A stretch of 64,000 nt of DNA from Pedobacter cryophilus (GTDB taxonomy: Bacteria; Bacteroidota; Bacteroidia; Sphingobacteriales; Sphingobacteriaceae): contig NZ_SWBP01000001.1 in assembly GCF_005116455.1 (NCBI RefSeq), positions 1,116,001 through 1,180,000 on the forward strand, in the 5' to 3' direction. The notes below the pieces were generated by a model. That model made no database searches and had not been told where the DNA came from. It saw nothing but the letters and a program-made list of their open reading frames with translations. The translations under genes were made by a program, and so were the position numbers. Positions 1 to 7,912 of the stretch are shown in pieces (the first letter of the stretch is position 1; every line of letters begins with the position of its first letter).

Positions 1-246
1 GATAACGACAAAGCCCGAAAAATTTGCGCAATGGGTGTACGTTGCAGTCGTTGGGTAACCATGCATGGTTTTGCTTTTAATGTAAATGCCGATTTAAATT
101 ATTTTAAAAACATTGTTCCTTGCGGAATAGATGATAAAGATGTTACCTCTATGCAAAGAGAGTTAGGCGCACCAGTAAACTTATCAGAGGTAAAAGAAAT
201 CCTTAAAGGGCATATATCCGTATTATTTGGTATGGATTTGGTTTAA
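1..246 (+). CDS. lipB: Octanoyltransferase LipB, 3' part (5' end outside window)
   Basis: The first in-frame codons are open from the window edge, so this is the C-terminal third of a longer gene. LipB moves the octanoyl group from octanoyl-ACP to lipoyl domains in the cytoplasm, the first step of lipoate synthesis. Seen: the KICAMGVR stretch, whose Lys corresponds to the family catalytic Lys, then the HGFAFNVN strand and IVPCGI with the catalytic Cys, followed by the usual TSM..ELG segment. The remaining length fits a family of about 210-240 residues. The next gene, a lipoprotein, starts 9 bases after the stop, so the two may be co-transcribed. The family call is firm; the N-terminal half cannot be seen. 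Confidence 0.93.
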   Translation, partial: DNDKARKICAMGVRCSRWVTMHGFAFNVNADLNYFKNIVPCGIDDKDVTSMQRELGAPVNLSEVKEILKGHISVLFGMDLV

Positions 247-255
247 AAAGGAAAT

Positions 256-978
256 ATGAAAAGTTTGTTGATTGTTCTCCTATCTGCAACTATTGGCAGT
301 GGATGTGCAAAGAAAGATAATGAGGCTCAAAACCCCAATAATGCAACCTTTAAACCTATTTCATCAGTGAAAACTTATACTTATTTAGCCCTTGGAGATT
401 CTTACACTATTGGCGAAGCAGTTATGCAAAACGAATCCTTTCCTTATCAGTTGGCACAAGTTTTAAAAACAGATAGCAGTGCTGTAGAAGAGCCGAAAAT
501 TATAGCTAAAACCGGCTGGACAACTGATGAACTTATTCAAAACATTAAAGCTACGCCTTTAAATCCCAAATATGATTTTGTAACGCTACTTATTGGGGTA
601 AACAACCAGTACAGAAATTACGATATAGAAATTTACAGAAAAGAATTTGCAGCGCTTTTGCAAACTGCTATTAATTATGCCGGAGGTAAACCAGAAAGAG
701 TTTTTGTGATTTCTATACCTGATTGGGGCGTGACTACTTTTGCTAAAAACAGCGGAAGATCAATTACTCAAATTGCCAAAGAAATTGATGCTTATAACGC
801 CATTAACAAAGAGGAAACAGGAAAAATGCAAGCTAATTACCTGGATATTACCCCTATTTCTAGAGAAGCAGCAACCAATATTAGCCTTATAGCCTCTGAT
901 GGGCTTCATCCTTCGGCACAAATGTATATGCGTTGGGTAGAAAAACTGAAGCCTTTGGTAGCGTTAAAATTAAATTGA
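256..978 (+). CDS. SGNH/GDSL-family hydrolase, lipoprotein
   Basis: The predicted lipoprotein has a short hydrophobic leader ending in a lipobox-like SGC (Cys about residue 17), so it should sit on an envelope membrane. SGNH blocks are present: LGDSYT with the nucleophile Ser about residue 48, a Gly in block II (KTGW), GVNN in block III, and DGLHPS with the Asp-His pair of block V near the C-terminus. The family cleaves esters or thioesters (lipase, acyl esterase, acetyl-xylan esterase); the substrate cannot be told from the sequence. At 240 residues it is a single-domain SGNH enzyme. It follows lipB by 9 bases but has no obvious functional link to it. Confidence 0.85.
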   Translation: MKSLLIVLLSATIGSGCAKKDNEAQNPNNATFKPISSVKTYTYLALGDSYTIGEAVMQNESFPYQLAQVLKTDSSAVEEPKIIAKTGWTTDELIQNIKATPLNPKYDFVTLLIGVNNQYRNYDIEIYRKEFAALLQTAINYAGGKPERVFVISIPDWGVTTFAKNSGRSITQIAKEIDAYNAINKEETGKMQANYLDITPISREAATNISLIASDGLHPSAQMYMRWVEKLKPLVALKLN

Positions 979-1029
979 TTTTTAGGGTTTAACCCGATGC
1001 AAAACTGATTTAATTGATTTCCATTCCCT

Positions 1030-1075
1030 CAAACAAAAATTGCGTAATAACAAGTCTAAACTTATCATTACGCAA
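1030..1075 (-). terminator. Rho-independent terminator of the amidase gene
   Basis: A 9-bp inverted repeat (TTGCGTAAT at 1040-1048 with ATTACGCAA at 1067-1075) has a further 4-bp inner stem (AAGT/ACTT). On the minus strand a T-rich run follows. It lies just past the amidase stop codon. Confidence 0.7.
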
Positions 1076-1093
1076 GCACATAAAATTGATTAT

Positions 1094-2731
1094 TTAAACA
1101 GCTTTTGGAATAGCTGAAGTTAAAAATTTGGGTGCTTCTCTTTTTTTGGTGGCTTGTTCAAAAGCATACGCTATTTTAATAATTTCGGCTTCCTGATAAG
1201 CTCCTGCAACAAAAGAAATCCCAACAGGCAAACCATGTATCATGCCCATTGGCAAAGTAATATGAGGGTAACCTGCTGTAGCCGCCGGACCAGAAAATGA
1301 AAACCCAGTGCCGTAATCTCCATTTATATTATCAATACAACTTGATGGACCATTACTTACACCGCAAAGTGCATCTAATTGATTTTCTTTCATCAAATCG
1401 TTAATAATAGATCTAGATTTTATAAGTTTTTCTACCGCATCTTTATAAGCTTTGCTATTTAAACCTTCTCTTGCGTCACTAGCTATTAGTGTTTCTTGCT
1501 TAAAATAAGGCATCGCGGTTTCCTTATTGGCATTGTTAAATGCAATTACATCGGCCAAAGTTTTCACTTTTGCGTTAGCTGTAGCTAAATATTTATTTAC
1601 ACCATCTTTAAACTCAAATTGCAGCACTTCGGTTTCTGCATTACCTAAAGCAGCATTTACTTTGCTATTCAAATCTATTTCTACAATGGTAGCGCCTTGG
1701 GCTTTTAAAAGCTCAATGTTTTCTCTAAAAAGAGCAATTACATCTTCATTTCTACGGGTAAATGTAGAGCGCTCCACACCAATTTTTTTTCCTTTTAATG
1801 CATTAGGATCTAAGCCCAGAGTATAATCTGTTTTTGCTTTTCCTTTACTTTCTTGTGTGATAGGATCTTTAGCATCTATTCCGGCTAAAATGCCTAAAAA
1901 TATAGCGGCATCTTTTACTGTTCGTCCCATTGGGCCAGCGGTATCTTGTGTTGCAGAAATTGGGATAATTCCACTGCGACTTATTAATCCAACTGTGGGT
2001 TTAATGCCTACTAATCCATTAATAGAAGCTGGAGAGGTAATAGAACCGTCTGTTTCTGTACCAATTCCTATCACACATAAATTTGCCGCAACTGCAGCTC
2101 CTGTTCCTGCGCTAGAGCCAGATGGATTTCTATCTAAAATATAAGGCATTCGGGTTTGCCCACCACGACTGCTCCAACCACTGGTTGAGCGGGTAGAACG
2201 AAAATTTGCCCATTCGCTTAAATTAGTTTTTCCCAACAAAACCGCACCAGCTGCTCTTAATTTTTTTACCACAAAAGCATCTTCACTCGCTATATTTCCT
2301 ATTAAAGCAGTTGCGCCAGCAGTGGTCATCATTTTATCTGCGGTATCAATATTATCTTTAATTAATACCGGGATGCCATGCATTGGACCACGAAGTTTAC
2401 CTGCTTTACGTTCTTTATCCATCTCCTCCGCAATTTTTATAGCATCGGGATTTATTTCTATCACCGAGTTAATGGCTGGGCCTTTTTTATCAATGGCATT
2501 AATTCTTTTTAAATAAAGTTGAGTAATAGATTTAGAAGTTAATTTCCCCTCTTTCATCATTTGCTGCAATTGGTCTATAGTGACTTCATTGAGCTCAAAA
2601 TTATCTTTAAATAAATTATTGTCGGTTTGCCCTGATGATTCAATCTCACTTGCTTTAAAAGAAGTAGAAGCAATTGAGGTGGCAGCCAAGCCAGCTACGG
2701 AGGTGTTGATAAGGAATTTTCTTCTATCCAT
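1094..2731 (-). CDS. Amidase-signature family amidase, exported (Tat-type signal)
   Basis: 545 residues. The N-terminus MDRRKFL followed by a hydrophobic Ala/Ser-rich stretch looks like a twin-arginine export signal. The amidase signature is intact: Lys in IKDNID (about residue 125), cis-Ser and nucleophile Ser in PSGSSAGTGAA and the ETDGSI loop. The family hydrolyses amide bonds through a Ser-cisSer-Lys triad. The exported form resembles 'amidase' entries common in Bacteroidota, whose substrates are mostly unknown. It is distinct from the cytoplasmic gatA of this window: it has the export signal, and no gatB/gatC genes lie beside it. It is monocistronic with its own terminator. Function beyond 'amidase' is inference. 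Confidence 0.88.
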   Translation of the reverse strand: MDRRKFLINTSVAGLAATSIASTSFKASEIESSGQTDNNLFKDNFELNEVTIDQLQQMMKEGKLTSKSITQLYLKRINAIDKKGPAINSVIEINPDAIKIAEEMDKERKAGKLRGPMHGIPVLIKDNIDTADKMMTTAGATALIGNIASEDAFVVKKLRAAGAVLLGKTNLSEWANFRSTRSTSGWSSRGGQTRMPYILDRNPSGSSAGTGAAVAANLCVIGIGTETDGSITSPASINGLVGIKPTVGLISRSGIIPISATQDTAGPMGRTVKDAAIFLGILAGIDAKDPITQESKGKAKTDYTLGLDPNALKGKKIGVERSTFTRRNEDVIALFRENIELLKAQGATIVEIDLNSKVNAALGNAETEVLQFEFKDGVNKYLATANAKVKTLADVIAFNNANKETAMPYFKQETLIASDAREGLNSKAYKDAVEKLIKSRSIINDLMKENQLDALCGVSNGPSSCIDNINGDYGTGFSFSGPAATAGYPHITLPMGMIHGLPVGISFVAGAYQEAEIIKIAYAFEQATKKREAPKFLTSAIPKAV

Positions 2732-2813
2732 TGGGATTAATTTTTGTTTAAGTTAACAAACAATCATTCACAATTTAGAAAGATATTATCAAAAATTATA
2801 TAACCTTTTTGAT

Positions 2814-2844
2814 ACAAAAAATCCCGGCTGATAAGGCCGGGATT
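2814..2844 (-). terminator. Rho-independent terminator of the prc gene
   Basis: Perfect 9-bp stem AATCCCGGC/GCCGGGATT with a 7-nt loop, followed on the minus strand by TTTTTTG. It begins 4 bases after the protease stop codon. Confidence 0.9.
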
Positions 2845-2847
2845 GAA

Positions 2848-4938
2848 TTAAAGTTTTATGTTTTTTGCCACTTTAGGGTCTGATATGAAATCAGTAACTA
2901 TTTGTAAAGTTTCATCCCTCACAAAGTCGTAATTTTCTTCTTTAGCAGGCTTAGATTCGCCTTTCTTTAAGGCAGCTAAACCTCTAGAAACTCTTCTTTG
3001 ATTTTCACGCTCAAAGTTTTTTAATTCCAATTCATCGCGTTGTTTTCTTAACGCTTGCTCATTTAGCGGAAGAGAATCTTCTGTATCTCTCTTTTTAAAT
3101 TCTGTAATGTCTTGCAATAAGTAATTAAACTCTTTACTGCTCTTCATTCTGGCATCATGAGTAGACTTTAATAAAGCAATTGGGTTGCTTAAATCAGTAT
3201 ATTTTGTGTAAGTACTGCTTTTGATTTCGTCCCAGGGAAGTGCAGCTTTTTCAGAACTCTCGCCATATTTATCTGCTGGAAAAATAGTAGGAAATTCAAT
3301 ATCTGGTACTACTCCTTTATGTTGGGTTGAGCTTCCGCTGATGCGATAAAACTTACCTGTTGTTAAATTTATTTGTCCGCCTCTATCGCCTAAATCGGGG
3401 TTAACCCTTTTCATATCAATAGCAGATTGTACCGTTCCTTTTCCATAAGTGGTGTTACCGATAACAATTCCACGACCATAATCTTGTATTGCACCAGCAA
3501 AAATTTCTGATGCCGAAGCGCTAAAACGATCTGTCATTACTGCCATGGGGCCTGTCCAACTTACTGATGGATTTTCATCTTTATCTACCTCTACTCGGTT
3601 GCGTAAATCACGTACTTGCACTACCGGGCCAGTTTTAATAAATAAGCCGGTAAGCTCTATAGCCTCTAACAAAGAACCACCACCATTGCTACGTACGTCT
3701 ATAATAATGCCATCAATGTTTTGACTTTTTAGAGAATCTAAAATCAATTTCACATCTCTGGTTGTTGATTTATAATTAGCCTCGCCAGCTTGCATGGCTT
3801 TCCAATCTGCATAAAAAGCAGGAATTTCTATAATGCCATAAGTGAAAGTTTTACCGTCTCTTTGTATAGATTTAATGGTTTTCTTTACCGATTGATCTTC
3901 AAGAATAATTTTCTCACGCACCATTTGTACAATTTTTGGTGTGGCAGAAAGATCTTGGTCTTTAGATAAAATTTTAAGTCGTACGGTAGTCCCTTTTTTA
4001 CCTCTAATCAAAGAAATGGCATTATCTAAACGCCAGCCTACCACATCTACAAAGTCTTCATTACCTTGGGCAACTCCAATAATTTTATCATCAATTTTTA
4101 TTTGCTTGCTTTTATCAGCCGGACCACCAGTTACTACACTTTTAATGGTTACAAATTCGTTTTCAGACGATAATGTTGCGCCGATTCCTTCTAAAGACCT
4201 AGCCATATCAATATTAAAATTAGCGGCATTGGCTGGATTAAAATAACTAGTATGCGGGTCTATAGATTCTGTAAAAGCCGTCATAATCACTTGAAAAGCA
4301 TCTTGATTATTGATCTTATTTGATTGGCTGATTAGGTTTTCATACCTTTTCTTTAATGCATCTTTAATTTCTGTATCAGTCTTTTTAGCCAATTTTAAGT
4401 TCACAAAATCATACTTCACTTTCTTAGTCCATGATTGATTGCTTTCTGCATCGTTTTTAAACCAAGGCAGTTTTTCTCTATCATAAACATAAGACTCGTT
4501 TTTAGTAAAATCGAAGTTTTGCGCTAAGGCTTTCACAGAAAAACTCAACTTTTCATTGTATCTCTTTTGATAAACATTAAACATGTAAAATGCAGGAGTT
4601 AAATCTCCAGCTTTTAAATCATCATCAAATGTTTTTCTGTATTGCTCAAAATCAGTCACATCAGCAGCTAAAAAGTAGCTCTTGTTAGGATCCATTCCTT
4701 TAATGTAATTATCAAAAATTACAGAACCCATAGAATCATTCAATTCAACTTTTTTATAATTGAAAGAGGTAACCAATGTGGCTATTTCTTTGGTAATTAA
4801 TGCTTGCTGAGGATCGGGTTTTAAATTATTAGAACCCGGCACTTCTTTATTTACCCTTGGACTGTTATTTATCCATGGAGCGGCATTACAAGCTAAAGTA
4901 GCTGTAATAAATATTCCTAAAAAAACCTTCTTTAACAT
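2848..4938 (-). CDS. prc: Carboxy-terminal processing protease (Prc/Tsp type, S41)
   Basis: Periplasmic serine protease that trims or degrades envelope proteins from their C-termini. Order: signal peptide, helical N-terminal Prc domain, PDZ domain (about residues 240-330), S41 catalytic core with SNGGGS, nucleophile Ser in FSASASE and the Lys in TYGKGTVQS, then a long charged C-terminal Tsp domain. About 700 residues is normal for the Tsp subtype rather than the shorter CtpA type. I chose the ATG at 4938 because MLKKVFLGIF then begins a proper signal peptide ending in a Cys-containing segment (lipoprotein possible). An upstream ATG at 4977 would add 13 residues in front of the signal. Single gene with its own terminator. 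Confidence 0.93.
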   Translation of the reverse strand: MLKKVFLGIFITATLACNAAPWINNSPRVNKEVPGSNNLKPDPQQALITKEIATLVTSFNYKKVELNDSMGSVIFDNYIKGMDPNKSYFLAADVTDFEQYRKTFDDDLKAGDLTPAFYMFNVYQKRYNEKLSFSVKALAQNFDFTKNESYVYDREKLPWFKNDAESNQSWTKKVKYDFVNLKLAKKTDTEIKDALKKRYENLISQSNKINNQDAFQVIMTAFTESIDPHTSYFNPANAANFNIDMARSLEGIGATLSSENEFVTIKSVVTGGPADKSKQIKIDDKIIGVAQGNEDFVDVVGWRLDNAISLIRGKKGTTVRLKILSKDQDLSATPKIVQMVREKIILEDQSVKKTIKSIQRDGKTFTYGIIEIPAFYADWKAMQAGEANYKSTTRDVKLILDSLKSQNIDGIIIDVRSNGGGSLLEAIELTGLFIKTGPVVQVRDLRNRVEVDKDENPSVSWTGPMAVMTDRFSASASEIFAGAIQDYGRGIVIGNTTYGKGTVQSAIDMKRVNPDLGDRGGQINLTTGKFYRISGSSTQHKGVVPDIEFPTIFPADKYGESSEKAALPWDEIKSSTYTKYTDLSNPIALLKSTHDARMKSSKEFNYLLQDITEFKKRDTEDSLPLNEQALRKQRDELELKNFERENQRRVSRGLAALKKGESKPAKEENYDFVRDETLQIVTDFISDPKVAKNIKL

Positions 4939-5015
4939 ATCCTTAAATTTTTCGAACCCTGTTGTCACAGCTATCATTAACGTCTTATTTCAATAAATAA
5001 TGCTTTAAAACTAAA

Positions 5016-5043
5016 TAAAAAAAAGACAGAAATGTTCTGTCTT
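5016..5043 (-). terminator. Rho-independent terminator of the GHL10 gene
   Basis: 9-bp stem AAGACAGAA/TTCTGTCTT with a 3-nt loop, followed on the minus strand by a run of T. It lies 46 bases past the hydrolase stop and upstream of the protease start. Confidence 0.85.
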
Positions 5044-5088
5044 CTGGTAACAAGTTTAATTATAAAATATTTGGCTTCAATAAATATT

Positions 5089-6651
5089 TTATGGTTTGGG
5101 ATTAGTTTTGCCTGTTTTAACCGATATAATGAATGGTGTAGAGGGTTCACTCTCATTTTTTACCCTATCTAATGTAGTCACTACGTAGGTATAAGTCTTT
5201 CCTTTTTCTACGCCTCTATCTTCCCAAGAAGTAATATCGCCGTAATATATTGCTTTCATATTACTTGCATTGTCTAAATTCATCTCCTCACCCTCATTAA
5301 ATCTGTAAACTACAAAGCCATAAGTCTTATCTTTTCCAATAGTTTTAGAAACTAGGGGTAATTTCCAACTTAAAAGAATTCCTTTATCATCTTCTACGGC
5401 TAGTAAATTTTGTGGTTTGTTAGGCGCTACAGAATCTAACCAAAGCATTAAAGGAGGTAAAGAAAGGCTCCTGTAATATTTGTTAGCCAATGTATCTGCA
5501 ATACCTAAAGGGTTGTTGGTTAAAGATTTTGAACTAAAAAACACACTTCCTTGTACCCTTGAGTTTAACCTGTTATAAGAAATTTGGCGTGTAAATTGAG
5601 TTGGGCTTTTCCAGCTTAAATCTTTTGTGGCGTTAATTCTGTAAGCGCCTTGCCCAATGTATAAATGTCTTCCAAAACTGTTTTCGCTCCACCAATCAAC
5701 TAATTTGTTATATGGAGCCGCTTTAGTTTCAAAAGACCAGTAAATTTGCGGGTTGATATAATCTACCCAACCTTTTTGTACCCATTTTTTAGAATCGGCA
5801 TATAAGCCATAATAAGAATCGCCTCCAAAAGTTTCAGAACCTTGTGGATCTTGTGATTTGTTTTTCCAAATCCCAAATGGGCTAATTCCAAATTTCATAT
5901 AAGCTTTGTGAGCATGAATGCTATCACTTAATTGATGAATTAATTCATCAACATTATATCGTCGCCAATCCTTAATATCTTTAATACCATTATTGTGTAG
6001 AATGAAAGCCTCAGTATCATCAATTACCTGCCCTTTTATGGCGTAAGGGTAAAAATAATCATCAAAGTGTACTCCGTCTATATCATAATTATCTACTACG
6101 TTTAAAATAATTTTATTGATGTAGGCTCTTACTTCGGGCAAACCCGGATTGAATAATTTTTTGCCATCGTATTTAAAAAACCACTCGGGCTTATTTTTGG
6201 TAATGTGGTTAGCGCTGATGGTTTCTTCTTTTCCGTCAAATGAAGCTCTGTATGGATTAAACCAAGCATGTAATTCCATGCCTCTTTTATGGCATTCTTC
6301 TATTGCAAACTGTAAAGGATCATAAAATGGATTTGGAGCTTGCCCTTGCTTACCTGTTAAATATTGCGACCAAGGTTCCTCACTTTTTGCGTAAAAAGCA
6401 TCGGTTGCAGGCCTAATTTGAAACATAATAGCATTTATGCCTTGTCGCTGATGCTCATTTAATAATTTTATGAATTCGTCTTTTTGCTGCTTTGTTGTTA
6501 ATCCTGGCTTTGTTGGCCAATCTATGTTTACCACTGTAGCCACCCAAACGCCTCTAAATTCTCTTTTAGGAATAATGGATTGCTGAGCCTGAGCATTATT
6601 TAAAAATAGGGTTAATAATAGTGCAGAGGATAAATAATTGAAGAACTTCAT
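5089..6651 (-). CDS. Family 10-like glycosyl hydrolase (GHL10/YngK type), secreted
   Basis: 520 residues with a clear signal peptide ending ANAQAQ (about residue 23). The body starts with REFRGVWVATV and runs as a TIM-barrel-like domain to about residue 345: HAWFNPYR, DGVHFDDYFYPY with adjacent acidic residues, and WVDYINPQIYW. These are hallmarks of the GHL10 family (formerly DUF187). A C-terminal fibronectin-III-like domain follows (about 415-515, LSWKLP..., TYTYVVTTLD). The family is thought to act on cell-wall or extracellular polysaccharides, but the true substrate is not established. A -7 element stands about 30 bases upstream of the start. Single gene with its own terminator. Confidence 0.88.
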   Translation of the reverse strand: MKFFNYLSSALLLTLFLNNAQAQQSIIPKREFRGVWVATVVNIDWPTKPGLTTKQQKDEFIKLLNEHQRQGINAIMFQIRPATDAFYAKSEEPWSQYLTGKQGQAPNPFYDPLQFAIEECHKRGMELHAWFNPYRASFDGKEETISANHITKNKPEWFFKYDGKKLFNPGLPEVRAYINKIILNVVDNYDIDGVHFDDYFYPYAIKGQVIDDTEAFILHNNGIKDIKDWRRYNVDELIHQLSDSIHAHKAYMKFGISPFGIWKNKSQDPQGSETFGGDSYYGLYADSKKWVQKGWVDYINPQIYWSFETKAAPYNKLVDWWSENSFGRHLYIGQGAYRINATKDLSWKSPTQFTRQISYNRLNSRVQGSVFFSSKSLTNNPLGIADTLANKYYRSLSLPPLMLWLDSVAPNKPQNLLAVEDDKGILLSWKLPLVSKTIGKDKTYGFVVYRFNEGEEMNLDNASNMKAIYYGDITSWEDRGVEKGKTYTYVVTTLDRVKNESEPSTPFIISVKTGKTNPKP

Positions 6652-6951
6652 TTATGAATTTTTGATTTTGACTTTAACGTTCAAAGATAGATAATCTGAT
6701 GTAAAGCTTTCAATATATTGAATTTCTAAAATTTGAGTACGGTATTTTAAAAAAATAAGAAAGGAAATGAGTAGCAAAAAAAAATATTTATTTAATACGT
6801 TTAAAAAATTAACTTCGAGGCCAAAATATTGTTAACGATTTTAATTTCGTTTAAACATATTGATAACAAATTTTCAAAAAGGAATCCTGATCATTTTTAA
6901 GGCTTTTTGGAACAATAATTGTGACTTTTATAAACAATAAACTAGAACAAA
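6652..6951. other. Divergent intergenic region
   Basis: 300 bases of very AT-rich DNA between the divergent GHL10 and coiled-coil genes. Apart from the minus-strand promoter near its left end I see no convincing ORF, hairpin or plus-strand promoter. Confidence 0.6.
6682..6713 (-). promoter_or_regulatory. Bacteroidota-type promoter for the GHL10 gene
   Basis: On the minus strand TATCTTTG (6682-6689) is a full match to the TAnnTTTG -7 element. A TTG lies 21 bases further upstream (6711-6713) as a possible -33 element. It is about 30 bases before the GHL10 start codon. Confidence 0.6.
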
Positions 6952-7854
6952 ATGGAAAATCAAGGGCAAAAGAAGAAGGATACAAACAAAATCTACTTTC
7001 TTATTGCGGTAATTGTAGCGCTTTTAGGAACCAATGTTTATCTTTTCTTCCAAAAAAACAAAAGTGATCAAAGAGTGGTCACGGTTAATGATGATAAAAC
7101 AGCTCTACAAACAGAACTAGAAAAATTAGAAACCGAGTTAGAGCAAGCAAATAGCTCTACAGGGCAATTATCTGAGGAGTTAAAAGTAAAGGATGAGGAG
7201 TTAAAAGCTAAAATTGCACAGCTAAGGGTTGCTTTAGGAAAAGGGCAATTAACAGCCGGAGAGCTGGCAAAAGCCAAAGAAGATGTGAAACAATTGCGGT
7301 ATTTTGTAAATAAATATACTGGCGATATAGATCAGCTGCAAAAGCAAAACGCTATGCTAACAGGGGAGAGAGATAGCTTAAAAACTACCGTAACCAGCGT
7401 AAAGCAATTAGCAGATAATTTGAGTAAAAAGAACGATTCGTTATTTGTTAAAGTAAAAGCGGGTGCAGCAATTAAAACATCTTCCTTACAAATTGGAGCA
7501 TTTAGAAGTAGAACCAGTGGCAAAGAAATAGGGGTAACAAAAGCAAGCACTGCTCAAAAAATTAAAGTTAATTTTACTATTAATACCAACCCAATTGCAG
7601 AAAAAGGCACTCATGATATTTATATGAGGATTTTAGACCCTGCCGGAAATTTAATTACTGGCGAGGGTGGCACATTTGTAGCTAACGACCAAGAGCTACA
7701 GTACACTTATAAAACTGCTCTTGAATTTAACGGAGAAGCTAAAAATTTCACAATAGATTGGAATAATAGAAGTCCTTTTCAGGTAGGTAACTACACTGTA
7801 ATTCTTTATGCAGATGGTTATACCATGGGCAGAGGAACTTTTGCTTTAAAATAG
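6952..7854 (+). CDS. Membrane-anchored coiled-coil protein, unknown function
   Basis: 300 residues, not recognised as a named family. Seen: a basic cytoplasmic N-terminus, one membrane segment (about residues 14-33), then a heptad-like, Glu/Lys/Leu-rich coiled coil (about 48-165). A compact, beta-rich C-terminal domain ends in GRGTFALK (about 175-300, containing YMRILDPAGN). The layout suggests an inner-membrane protein with a periplasmic coiled-coil stalk and globular head. Similar architectures occur as conserved hypotheticals in Bacteroidota. It is a single gene bounded by a shared bidirectional terminator, so context gives no hint of role. Confidence 0.75.
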   Translation: MENQGQKKKDTNKIYFLIAVIVALLGTNVYLFFQKNKSDQRVVTVNDDKTALQTELEKLETELEQANSSTGQLSEELKVKDEELKAKIAQLRVALGKGQLTAGELAKAKEDVKQLRYFVNKYTGDIDQLQKQNAMLTGERDSLKTTVTSVKQLADNLSKKNDSLFVKVKAGAAIKTSSLQIGAFRSRTSGKEIGVTKASTAQKIKVNFTINTNPIAEKGTHDIYMRILDPAGNLITGEGGTFVANDQELQYTYKTALEFNGEAKNFTIDWNNRSPFQVGNYTVILYADGYTMGRGTFALK

Positions 7855-7873
7855 ATTTAAAAAACATATTCAT

Positions 7874-7910
7874 AAAAAGCTCGGGTTTATTTAAAACTCG
7901 AGCTTTTTTT
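7874..7910. terminator. Bidirectional terminator between convergent genes
   Basis: 10-bp stem AAAAAGCTCG/CGAGCTTTTT, extended by further A/T and G/T pairs to about 15 bp with a 5-nt loop. The stem's own A and T runs supply U-tracts in both directions. It serves the coiled-coil gene and the large outer-membrane protein gene. Confidence 0.88.
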
Positions 7911-7912
7911 AT

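Noticed and set aside
4939-4977. Upstream ATG for prc
   Set aside because: It would put 13 residues in front of a normal signal peptide. It cannot be completely excluded.
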